This document shows positions 1 to 6,060 of a DNA stretch of 10,020 nt, one piece after another. A program made the position numbers and the translations under genes. Source of the stretch: Syntrophomonas sp. UBA5288 (GTDB taxonomy: Bacteria; Bacillota; Syntrophomonadia; Syntrophomonadales; Syntrophomonadaceae). Location of the stretch: the NCBI GenBank assembly GCA_002408445.1, contig DHSK01000094.1, positions 1 through 10,020 of the forward strand, written 5' to 3'. The stretch's first letter is position 1. Each line of letters begins with the position of its first letter. The notes beneath the pieces are model-generated. The model had not been told where the DNA came from and made no database searches. It worked only from the letters and a program-made list of their open reading frames with translations.

Positions 1-84
1 AAAGTCCCCGAACCGCCCTCCTGGACTAATTCCTTCCGGGTAAAAGGAGAATGCCGGGTGAAAATGCCCTGGGATAATCAGTGA
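1..84 (+). CDS. C-terminal tail of an unidentified upstream gene (partial)
   Basis: The frame is open from the first base and gives 27 codons before TGA at 82-84, ending in MPWDNQ. Its start and nearly all of the protein lie outside the window, so no function can be given. The case for it being real is the junction: the TGA overlaps the GTG start of the next gene in a GTGA arrangement, typical of translationally coupled genes. That next gene has no well-placed ribosome binding site of its own, since the only AGGAG nearby is over 30 bases upstream. The tail is proline-rich and then basic. This is a positional inference; so short an open frame could also occur by chance. Confidence 0.5.
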   Translation, partial: KVPEPPSWTNSFRVKGECRVKMPWDNQ

Positions 85-695
85 AATACCGGCCGGTTAT
101 AATAGCAGGGCTCTTGATCGCCCTGCTGGTTCCGGCAGTTTATTTGCTGTTGCCTGACAGCGGCGGGAACGGGAGCTTTACCCGGGACCTGGACCGTAAT
201 GGGCAAACTGAAATTTATCGCCTGGAAAATGGATATCTCACCATTCGGGAGGGAGACCGCCTGATCTGGAAAACTCCCGAAGACTGGAAGATCCAGAGTT
301 GTCTGGCTGCTGATGCCGACAATGACGGGGGTGAGGAACTCATCCTGGTGTTATGGAAAAAAGGCAGCTTTGGCTCTTCCCGACCTATGTGGCACAAGGG
401 AATAGATGACGAATACAGCAACCATCTTTTTCTCTACCGCCTGATAGCGGGTAAAATGAAACCGGTCTGGTGCTCTTCGGCTCTGGCGCGGCCCATCATA
501 GAGCTTGAAGTGCAGGATATCGACCAGGACGGCCAAAACGAACTGAAAGTTCTGGAAGGCCGTTATTTCAGCCACAGCTATACCACGTGGATCTGGCAGG
601 AATGGGGCTTTGTCCAGGCCAACAAGGGGACGTTCTTTTTGTTGGCAAAACTATCATTTTCACCCCAACCCGACATAAGCTATCTCGTAGTATAG
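81..695 (+). CDS. Membrane-anchored protein with three FG-GAP/EF-hand-like acidic repeats
   Basis: A 204-residue protein with a basic start (MKYR) and one hydrophobic segment at about residues 6-24, read as a signal anchor or uncleaved signal peptide that places the rest outside the membrane. Three acidic loops recur: DLDRNGQTE (36-44), DADNDGGEE (78-86) and DIDQDGQNE (146-154). The DxDx(D/N)Gxx(E) pattern, followed by short beta-like strands, is that of calcium-binding loops in FG-GAP/VCBS beta-propeller repeats. With only three loops it is too short for a full seven-bladed propeller. The GTG start at 81 overlaps the upstream stop codon and suggests translational coupling. The last 25 or so residues are hydrophobic and lack the repeat pattern, and the stop lies only 6 bp before the inverted repeat at 702, so the native 3' end may have been altered. 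Substrate and process are unknown. Confidence 0.75.
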   Translation: MKYRPVIIAGLLIALLVPAVYLLLPDSGGNGSFTRDLDRNGQTEIYRLENGYLTIREGDRLIWKTPEDWKIQSCLAADADNDGGEELILVLWKKGSFGSSRPMWHKGIDDEYSNHLFLYRLIAGKMKPVWCSSALARPIIELEVQDIDQDGQNELKVLEGRYFSHSYTTWIWQEWGFVQANKGTFFLLAKLSFSPQPDISYLVV

Positions 696-701
696 CAAAA
701 C

Positions 702-762
702 CCAGCCCTGAAGCCCGCTCTTAACGCCGGGGCTGTAGGGCTGGCTACACGTACTATGTACG
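702..762. repeat. Two adjacent inverted repeats in the 696-955 gap
   Basis: The first hairpin pairs CCAGCCCT (702-709) with AGGGCTGG (737-744), and inside it AGCCC (712-716) with GGGCT (730-734). The two helices are separated by a symmetrical 2x2 internal loop and together give 13 pairs. The second hairpin pairs CGTAC (750-754) with GTACG (758-762) around a TAT loop. GCTCTT recurs at 717-722, 773-778 and 792-797, with TTAACGCC (721-728) echoed by TTAATGCC (782-789). A T6 run at 802-807 follows GGGC. The structure may be a terminator region for the gene ending at 695, or a small dispersed palindromic element. The first hairpin is not itself followed by a T-run, so a plain intrinsic terminator is not a clean fit. 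Confidence 0.7.
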
Positions 763-904
763 CCTCAATCACGCTCTTCCCTTAATGCCTTGCTCTTGGG
801 CTTTTTTGATGCTCCGGGGTATGGGCACTTTTTTTGACAGTCTTTTGTTTTAGGGCATGTTTTACCTCATTTATCCGTCTTTTGCAGGCAATTGCGGGAA
901 TGAT

Positions 905-932
905 TTTGCATCGATCAGTTTAAACTTATGAT
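905..932 (+). promoter_or_regulatory. Possible promoter for the 956-2629 gene pair
   Basis: TATGAT at 927-932 matches five of six bases of a sigma-A -10 box. TTTGCA at 905-910, 16 bases upstream, matches four of six of the -35 box. A start near 939 would leave only a few bases before the AGAGGAG ribosome binding site at 941-947, which is tight. A better -35 (TTGACA, 834-839) has no good -10 partner. The rest of the gap from about 808 to 900 shows only T-rich sequence. Confidence 0.3.
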
Positions 933-955
933 AAAGTAAAAGAGGAGTATGATCG

Positions 956-1873
956 GTGCTAAAGAAGATATGTCTTTTTATCATCCTGGCCGGGGCTTAT
1001 GCCTTTATAATGATCAATTATCCCACTGATATAATGAAAGCGGCGGGGTATAATCAAGTGCTGGATTTATATGCTTCGGCCGCATCACGCTGGTGTCCGG
1101 TAACTCTGGTATATGATCCGGGATTAAGGCGGTTGCCGCTGGAACCGGAAGAAATGCAGGTTAAGGCCCAGATCCCGAGCGAACATAACGATTATCTTCA
1201 GGCCGCCCAGGAGGCATTAAAGCAGGGGGGAGCCATTGTTGAGTGCTCCGGTATGGATGCCTGGCATACCACTGCGGTGGGCCGGGATTATCTGATAAAG
1301 CTGCGCCCCAATAATTATCGGGTGGTGGTCATGGATGGCGGACATCATCTGCCCACGCTGGGCTTAAATCCTGATATAATACTGGTACCGGCTGCAGCAG
1401 GTTATGCTGTACATGCGGCGACGATTGACGGTATAAAAGTGGAGCAGATAACCAAAATTGCCCGTGAGGTTGACGCGGATTCAGTGATAGCGGTAATACC
1501 ACGCTGGGCTCTGGTGAAAAATCAGAAATCGCTTGCTATTCTTACCCGGCGGATTATGGCGCAAACTCATTACCGGGACAAGCAGGAGGTTTTTCAGCCG
1601 CTCTGCCAACCTGGCATGAGCGAGCGAAAGGGCGTAATAACCGCTTATGTCAACCATGTTTATGCCGCCGATACCGATCTGTTCTATAAGACCGCCCGGA
1701 AGCTAGGTCTCGAGAGGGCCAGGATTATTTATCTGGCTTTTGATTACAGTAAAATAAGCCAGGATGAGGCCCGGGACTATGCCGGGAAACTGCAGCGCCT
1801 GTGCCGTAAAACCGTGGTACCGGTTAACGAACCGGTTAAAACAACTACGGTTTTATTTAGAGGAAAGAGATAA
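956..1873 (+). CDS. Unidentified membrane-anchored protein, upstream of recO
   Basis: I do not recognise this 305-residue protein. It starts at GTG 956, eight bases after AGAGGAG (941-947); an ATG at 949 is in another frame. The N-terminus (MLKK, then a hydrophobic stretch to about residue 21) looks like a signal anchor or signal peptide, so the remainder probably lies on the outer face of the membrane. The middle and C-terminal parts look like an alternating alpha/beta globular domain. Conspicuous pieces are VVVMDGGHHLPTLGL, with a double histidine, and AVIPRWALVKNQ. There is no cysteine-pair zinc motif and no P-loop. The stop abuts the recO ATG directly (TAAATG), so the two are almost certainly co-transcribed. 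In Bacillus and relatives era commonly sits upstream of recO; this gene takes that place here. Confidence 0.8.
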   Translation: MLKKICLFIILAGAYAFIMINYPTDIMKAAGYNQVLDLYASAASRWCPVTLVYDPGLRRLPLEPEEMQVKAQIPSEHNDYLQAAQEALKQGGAIVECSGMDAWHTTAVGRDYLIKLRPNNYRVVVMDGGHHLPTLGLNPDIILVPAAAGYAVHAATIDGIKVEQITKIAREVDADSVIAVIPRWALVKNQKSLAILTRRIMAQTHYRDKQEVFQPLCQPGMSERKGVITAYVNHVYAADTDLFYKTARKLGLERARIIYLAFDYSKISQDEARDYAGKLQRLCRKTVVPVNEPVKTTTVLFRGKR

Positions 1874-2629
1874 ATGTATTATCGCAGTCGTGCTTTAATA
1901 ATCAAAAATCGTGATTACCGGGAAACCGATAAACTGGTCACCTTTTTTTCCGAACAAGAGGGTAAAGCTACCGCTGTGGCCCGGGGAGTAAAAAAACCGG
2001 CCAGTAGTCTGCGGGCGTGTGTACAGCCCTTCTGCCATTCCCTGCTTTATCTGAATGGAGGTAAAGAACTGGGGACTATAACTCAGGGCAGTATCATTAA
2101 TTTTTACGGCAACTGCCGCGAAGACCTGAGGCGCACCTTATACATAATGTATATGCTGGAATTGCTGGACAAAACTTTGATGGAACACATTCCCCTGCCA
2201 CAATTATATGAGATTGTTCTGGCTATTCTGGATTATTTTAATGAGACTGGTTTGAACCTCCTGGCTATCAGATATTTTGAGACTGCTCTGTTAATCAATC
2301 TGGGCTATAAACCGGTCCTGGACCGGTGTGTTATCTGTGGTGCCCATCAGAACCTGACCGCTTTCAGTATTTCTGAAGGGGGCACGGTTTGTTCCTCCTG
2401 TTGCTCCAACCTGGGGATGACGGTCAGGCTGCCGGGTGAAATCCTGGCCCTGCTGAAGCTTTTCGTTAACAGCAATCTAAAGACCATAACCCGGGTTAAA
2501 GCATCACCCCGTATAAAAGTCGAATTGGAAAGATTCCTTGAACAATATCTGGAGTACCATCTGGAACGTAAATTTTATGTCAAAAATACCATAAAAACGC
2601 TTAAGAACAGCATGCATCTGCTAGATTGA
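1874..2629 (+). CDS. recO: DNA repair protein RecO
   Basis: RecO (251 residues, normal length) works with RecF and RecR in recombinational repair, annealing complementary strands and helping load RecA onto SSB-coated single-stranded DNA. The N-terminal OB-fold begins with the family-typical YYRSRALIIKNRDYRETDKLVTFFS, followed by the VARGVKKPASSLRA region. The central helical part carries the zinc-binding site, Cys152-x2-Cys155 and Cys173-x2-Cys176. The ATG at 1874 follows the preceding stop codon without a gap; AGAGG at 1859-1863, inside the upstream gene, is the likely ribosome binding site. The position just before glyQ and glyS is the same as in Bacillus subtilis. The stop codon overlaps the -35 box of the next transcription unit. 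Identification rests on sequence features and gene order and is firm. Confidence 0.95.
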   Translation: MYYRSRALIIKNRDYRETDKLVTFFSEQEGKATAVARGVKKPASSLRACVQPFCHSLLYLNGGKELGTITQGSIINFYGNCREDLRRTLYIMYMLELLDKTLMEHIPLPQLYEIVLAILDYFNETGLNLLAIRYFETALLINLGYKPVLDRCVICGAHQNLTAFSISEGGTVCSSCCSNLGMTVRLPGEILALLKLFVNSNLKTITRVKASPRIKVELERFLEQYLEYHLERKFYVKNTIKTLKNSMHLLD

Positions 2630-2654
2630 CAATGCCTATAACGGTTGCTAAACT
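2626..2654 (+). promoter_or_regulatory. Sigma-A promoter of the glyQS T-box transcript
   Basis: A perfect -35 box TTGACA (2626-2631) lies exactly 17 bases from TAAACT (2649-2654), which matches TATAAT at four of six positions including the key TA and final T. The -35 overlaps the recO stop codon (TGA, 2627-2629), so the gly operon has its own promoter with no intergenic space to spare. Transcription would start near 2661, just ahead of the T-box leader. Confidence 0.75.
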
Positions 2655-2660
2655 TAGTAT

Positions 2661-2890
2661 ATTAAAATTTAATATTTAACCATGATGAAGAATAGTAGGA
2701 AAGAAAGTTTAATCCAGAGAACCGGGATAGGTGGAAACCGGTATAAACTATTTCTGAAGGCGCTTCGGAGTTACCAGGAGGAAAGCTGTGCAAACGGCAA
2801 GTAAAGCCTGGATGCTTAAGGTGGGCTTAACAGCCAATCAGGGTGGAACCGCGGGTTTACCTCGTCCCTGTCCAGGGGACGGGGTTTTTG
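2661..2890 (+). promoter_or_regulatory. Glycine T-box riboswitch leader
   Basis: This untranslated leader senses uncharged tRNA-Gly and lets transcription reach glyQS when glycine charging is low. Recognisable Stem I parts are GATGAAGAATAGTAGG (the AGTA bulge region, about 2684-2699), AGAGA (2716-2720), the distal hairpin ACCGG/CCGGT (2721-2725 with 2738-2742) and the specifier region GAAGGC. In that region GGC at 2759-2761 is a glycine codon in the expected place. A short Stem III can form from AAGCC (2804-2808) and GGCTT (2824-2828). The T-box AGGGTGGAACCGCG spans 2840-2853. Its bulge TGGA (2844-2847) complements a tRNA ending UCCA, as expected for tRNA-Gly with discriminator U. AGGG (2840-2843) can pair with CCCT (2866-2869) as antiterminator, in competition with the terminator. 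Confidence 0.95.
2860..2889 (+). terminator. T-box regulated intrinsic terminator
   Basis: CCTCGTCCC (2860-2868) pairs with GGGACGGGG (2876-2884), nine pairs with one G-T wobble, and is followed at once by TTTTT (2885-2889). The 5' arm shares CCC at 2866-2868 with the antiterminator helix, so the two structures exclude each other: the terminator forms when charged tRNA leaves the T-box bulge unbound. About 84 bases of leader remain before glyQ, with no further structure noted. Confidence 0.92.
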
Positions 2891-2973
2891 TATTTTTAGA
2901 AGTATATTTATGCACCCTGCTGCCGGAACTTGGGCAGTGGGTTGAAGTTTATTCATGAAGGAGGTTATAGAGA

Positions 2974-3885
2974 ATGAATTTTCAGGAAATTATTTTACGG
3001 TTGCAGGAATACTGGGGAAACCAGGGCTGTATAATTCAACAACCATATGACGTCGAAAAAGGAGCCGGGACCATGAATCCAGCTACCTTTTTACGGGCCC
3101 TGGGGCCGGAACCCTGGAAGGTAGCCTATGTAGAACCTTCCCGCCGTCCCACCGACGGGCGCTATGGCGAAAACCCCAACCGTTTGCAGCACTATTATCA
3201 ATTCCAGGTTATTTTGAAACCTTCACCTGACAATGTGCTGGATTTATATTTTAACAGTTTGAAGTTGCTGGGCATTGACCCCCTGGAACACGACCTGAGA
3301 TTGGTGGAGGATAACTGGGAATCGCCTACCCTGGGAGCCTGGGGCCTGGGATGGGAAGTATGGCTGGACGGAATGGAAATAACCCAGTTTACCTATTTCC
3401 AGCAGTGCGGCGGGATCGACTGCTATCCGGTCTGTGCCGAGATAACCTATGGTATTGAAAGAATTGCCATGTATATTCAAAACAAAGAAAATGTTTATGA
3501 TATAGAGTGGGTGGAGGGGGTTTCCTACGGTGATGTTCACCACCAGGCCGAAGTAGATTACTCTACTTACAATTTCGAAGCTTCCGATGTAAAAACCTTG
3601 ATCACCATGTTCAACATGTGTGAGCAGGAGGCTAAGAATGTGGCTTCCCGGCATCTGGTCCAACCCGCCTATGATTATGTACTGAAGTGTTCTCACCTTT
3701 TTAATCTGCTCGATGCCAGAGGAGCCATCAGTGTAACGGAACGTACTACCTATATAGCCCGCATAAGAAACGTGGCCCGTCTGGTAGCAGGGGAATATGT
3801 TGAACAACGTAAAAAACTGGGTTACCCATTAATTAAGGATGAAGCACTGCGGCGTGAACTTATAAATAATGAGGAGGTGCTTTAA
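2974..3885 (+). CDS. glyQ: Glycyl-tRNA synthetase alpha subunit
   Basis: The catalytic subunit of the bacterial alpha2beta2 glycyl-tRNA synthetase, which activates glycine with ATP and charges tRNA-Gly in the cytoplasm. The 303-residue length is normal. The start is well supported by AGGAGGT at 2959-2965, eight bases before ATG, and by the family-typical N-terminus MNFQEIILRLQEYWGNQGC. Class II features follow: the motif 2 region with VEPSRRPTDGRYGENPNR, and motif 3 around GIERIAMY (about residues 160-167). Expression should depend on the T-box leader directly upstream. Only three bases separate its stop from the glyS start, so the subunits are made together. No odd features were seen. Confidence 0.97.
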   Translation: MNFQEIILRLQEYWGNQGCIIQQPYDVEKGAGTMNPATFLRALGPEPWKVAYVEPSRRPTDGRYGENPNRLQHYYQFQVILKPSPDNVLDLYFNSLKLLGIDPLEHDLRLVEDNWESPTLGAWGLGWEVWLDGMEITQFTYFQQCGGIDCYPVCAEITYGIERIAMYIQNKENVYDIEWVEGVSYGDVHHQAEVDYSTYNFEASDVKTLITMFNMCEQEAKNVASRHLVQPAYDYVLKCSHLFNLLDARGAISVTERTTYIARIRNVARLVAGEYVEQRKKLGYPLIKDEALRRELINNEEVL

Positions 3886-3888
3886 ATC

Positions 3889-5958
3889 ATGAACCGAGAA
3901 CTTTTACTGGAAATAGGGGTGGAAGAGATTCCATCAGCTTATATGCCGGGGATACTGGAAGATGTAAAAAACCTGTCCATGCGCAAACTGGGTGATGCCC
4001 GGCTGCAGTATGACAGCTTACAGACATTTGGCACCCCGCGCCGGATAGTACTTCATGTCAAGGGCTTGCAGGAACAGCAGGAAGATGCCCTGATTGAAAA
4101 CCGCGGCCCCAAAAAAGCCATTGCTTTTGACGATAATGGTGCTCCCACCAAGCCCTGTCTGGGATTTGCCCGCAGTCAGGGAGTAGACCCCAAAGATTTG
4201 GAAATCAGGACCGTCGGTGACATAGAGTATATCTTTGCGGTCAAAAAACAGGTGGGAGTATCAACCATGGAACTGCTGCCTGAAGTTCTGACCGCCCTGA
4301 TTACAGCCCTAGGTTTCCCCAAATCCATGCGCTGGGGATACCATACTACTCGCTTTGCCCGCCCGATCAGATGGCTGTTGGCCCTTTACGGTAAAGATAA
4401 AATCGATATCAGCATTGAAAATGTGAAGAGCGACAATCGTACCTATGGACATCGTTTTCTTACGGGTGAGCCGCTTAAAGTAAAAACCATACCCGAATAT
4501 TTCAAACTGCTTAAAAAGAATTATGTAATTCTGGATCAGGACGAACGCCGCCGGATGATACGCCAGCAGGTGGCCGATGTCGCTGCCGGTATGGGCGGAG
4601 TTCCGGTGGATAGTGAAAAACTATTGGAGGAAAATAATTATCTGGTCGAGTATCCCACCGCCTTTTACGGCCGGTTTTCACCTTCCTATTTGCAGGTGCC
4701 CCCTGAGGTTTTAACCACCAGCATGATAACCAACCAGCGCTATTTCCCGGTTTTCGATGCTGAAGGCAAGTTGCTGCCGGGATTTATCGGGGTCAGAAAT
4801 GGTACCGGGCATCGGCTGGACCTGGTAACCGCCGGCAATGAAAGAGTTCTTAAAGCCCGCCTGGAGGACGCGCTCTTCTTCTGGAACGAAGATACCAAAA
4901 AGCCGTTGGCAGAGTTTGTACCCGGTCTGGAAAAGGTAATGTTTCATGAACGCCTGGGTTCGGTAATGGACCGGGTCAAACGCCTGCAAAAACTGGCCGT
5001 ATTCATCGGGCAGAAAACCGGTTTAAGCACTGCTTCCGATTTGGAACGGGCGGCTTACCTGTGCAAGGCCGACCTGATAAGCAGCATGGTTTATGAATTC
5101 ACCGAGCTGCAGGGAGTCATGGGACGCTATTATGCCAGGAAGAGCGGCGAGAACAACGAAGTGTGCGAGGCCATTTTTGAACATTATCTGCCTCGCTTTG
5201 CCGGAGACGTCCTGCCGGCCACGCAAACCGGAATAGCCTTGAGTCTGGCCGAGAAAATGGATAATCTGACCGGCTGCTTTGCTATCAATATAAAGCCTAC
5301 CGGTTCCCAGGACCCTTATGCCCTGAGAAGGCAGGCCCTGGGGGTAGTGAATATTATCCTGGAGAATGGGCTGGACCTGGAACTGCAGGACATTATAAAA
5401 CAGTCCTATCAGGCTTTTCTGACTATAAAGCCGGATAATAACGAAGAAAACACTATAAATGAAGTCTGCGATTTCCTTAAACAGAGATTGCGTGGCATAA
5501 TGCTGGAAAAAGGCATAACCTATGATGTGATCGACGCGGTATTTGCCCTGCCGGGGTGCAATTTTAAAGAAATAGTCATGCGGGCCCGGGCCTTGCAGGA
5601 ATTCAAAAAATCTGCCCGCTGGGATGATCTGATGACGGTATTTAACCGTTCCCATAATCTTTCGAAGAAATGGGAGTCAGACCAGGTAGCAACCAAAGTG
5701 CTGGAAGATGCAAGCGAAAAAGCTTTGTATCAGGATTTCCGGACTACCCAGTCTCAAGTTCAAGCCGCCTTAGCGAAGCATGATTATGAGCGAGCCTTTA
5801 TGGGGCTGGCCGATTTACGCCCTGCGATTGATAAGTTTTTCGAGGCCGTAATGGTTATGGTGGAAGACGAAAAATTAAGAGCGGCGCGATTGGGCCTGTT
5901 AAAAAGTATCGCGATTATGTGCCATTCTGTAGCGGATTTTAGTAATGTTATTCTATAA
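3889..5958 (+). CDS. glyS: Glycyl-tRNA synthetase beta subunit
   Basis: The tRNA-binding partner of GlyQ, 689 residues, the usual size. It starts at ATG 3889 with GAGGAGGTG (3871-3879) lying inside the end of glyQ. The N-terminus (ELLLEIGVEEIPSAYMP) and the KSMRWGYHTTRFARPIRWLLAL block are hallmarks of the family. The HD-like region includes KADLISSMVYEFTELQG from about residue 393 and PTGSQDPYALRRQALG at about 470-485. The C-terminal segment, about 580-680, corresponds to the DALR-type anticodon-binding domain. It forms an operon with glyQ behind the glycine T-box. The stop codon lies inside an AT-rich inverted repeat that may end the transcript. Confidence 0.97.
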   Translation: MNRELLLEIGVEEIPSAYMPGILEDVKNLSMRKLGDARLQYDSLQTFGTPRRIVLHVKGLQEQQEDALIENRGPKKAIAFDDNGAPTKPCLGFARSQGVDPKDLEIRTVGDIEYIFAVKKQVGVSTMELLPEVLTALITALGFPKSMRWGYHTTRFARPIRWLLALYGKDKIDISIENVKSDNRTYGHRFLTGEPLKVKTIPEYFKLLKKNYVILDQDERRRMIRQQVADVAAGMGGVPVDSEKLLEENNYLVEYPTAFYGRFSPSYLQVPPEVLTTSMITNQRYFPVFDAEGKLLPGFIGVRNGTGHRLDLVTAGNERVLKARLEDALFFWNEDTKKPLAEFVPGLEKVMFHERLGSVMDRVKRLQKLAVFIGQKTGLSTASDLERAAYLCKADLISSMVYEFTELQGVMGRYYARKSGENNEVCEAIFEHYLPRFAGDVLPATQTGIALSLAEKMDNLTGCFAINIKPTGSQDPYALRRQALGVVNIILENGLDLELQDIIKQSYQAFLTIKPDNNEENTINEVCDFLKQRLRGIMLEKGITYDVIDAVFALPGCNFKEIVMRARALQEFKKSARWDDLMTVFNRSHNLSKKWESDQVATKVLEDASEKALYQDFRTTQSQVQAALAKHDYERAFMGLADLRPAIDKFFEAVMVMVEDEKLRAARLGLLKSIAIMCHSVADFSNVIL

Positions 5959-5991
5959 AACAAAAATTTTTATAGATACAGGCTTTTTTTT
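5952..5991 (+). terminator. Possible weak AT-rich terminator overlapping the glyS stop
   Basis: TCTATAAAA (5952-5960) and TTTTATAGA (5968-5976) form a perfect nine-pair stem with a seven-base loop. A run of eight T follows at 5984-5991. The TAA stop of glyS (5956-5958) sits inside the 5' arm. The stem has only one G-C pair and the T-run begins seven bases after it, so termination would be inefficient if it occurs at all. It may only be an mRNA 3' structure. Confidence 0.4.
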
Positions 5992-6011
5992 AGTGATATA
6001 GTATATATAAT
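5984..6011 (+). promoter_or_regulatory. Possible promoter of the ccpN-yqfL-ppdK unit
   Basis: TATAAT at 6006-6011 is a perfect -10 box. No good -35 is present: at 16-base spacing there is only TTTTTT (5984-5989), part of a T-run. An activator or a UP-like AT-rich flank could compensate. The gap between glyS and ccpN, with a candidate terminator just before it, favours a separate promoter. AT-rich sequence makes a chance -10 likely. Confidence 0.4.
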
Positions 6012-6023
6012 TAGAACGGTAGA

Positions 6024-6053
6024 ACCCAAAAAGTATAGCATAATTGGGTGGTG
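6024..6053 (+). promoter_or_regulatory. Ribosome binding site of ccpN with overlapping inverted repeat
   Basis: GGGTGGTG (6046-6053) resembles the GGAGGTG ribosome binding site with one mismatch and is the only such site before the frame. ACCCAA (6024-6029) and TTGGGT (6044-6049) are a perfect six-base inverted repeat, and the second arm covers part of this site, so pairing could hide it. The spacing counted from GGTGG (6047-6051) is nine bases to ATC 6061 and six to ATC 6058. Confidence 0.5.
6032..6042 (-). promoter_or_regulatory. Candidate CcpN operator in its own gene's leader
   Basis: Read on the minus strand these bases are TATGCTATACT, which fits all eleven positions of the consensus TRTGHYATAYW described for CcpN in Bacillus subtilis (consensus quoted from memory). 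It lies about 20 bases downstream of the candidate -10 box and ahead of the ccpN reading frame, where bound repressor would block transcription. A weaker copy with nine of eleven matches lies at 5995-6005, just upstream of the -10. Together these suggest autoregulation; no binding is shown. Confidence 0.5.
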
Positions 6054-6060
6054 AAAAATC

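Noticed and set aside
834..862. TTGACA at 834-839 as a promoter -35 box
   Set aside because: The best sequence at 16-18 bases spacing (CATGTT or ATGTTT) is a poor -10 box, and the next gene starts about 100 bases later.
3244..3807. 187-residue open frame on the minus strand inside glyQ
   Set aside because: It is antisense to a firmly identified gene, has no recognisable motif, and follows from the codon pattern of glyQ.
5023..5655. 210-residue open frame on the minus strand inside glyS
   Set aside because: Antisense shadow of glyS with no supporting family features.
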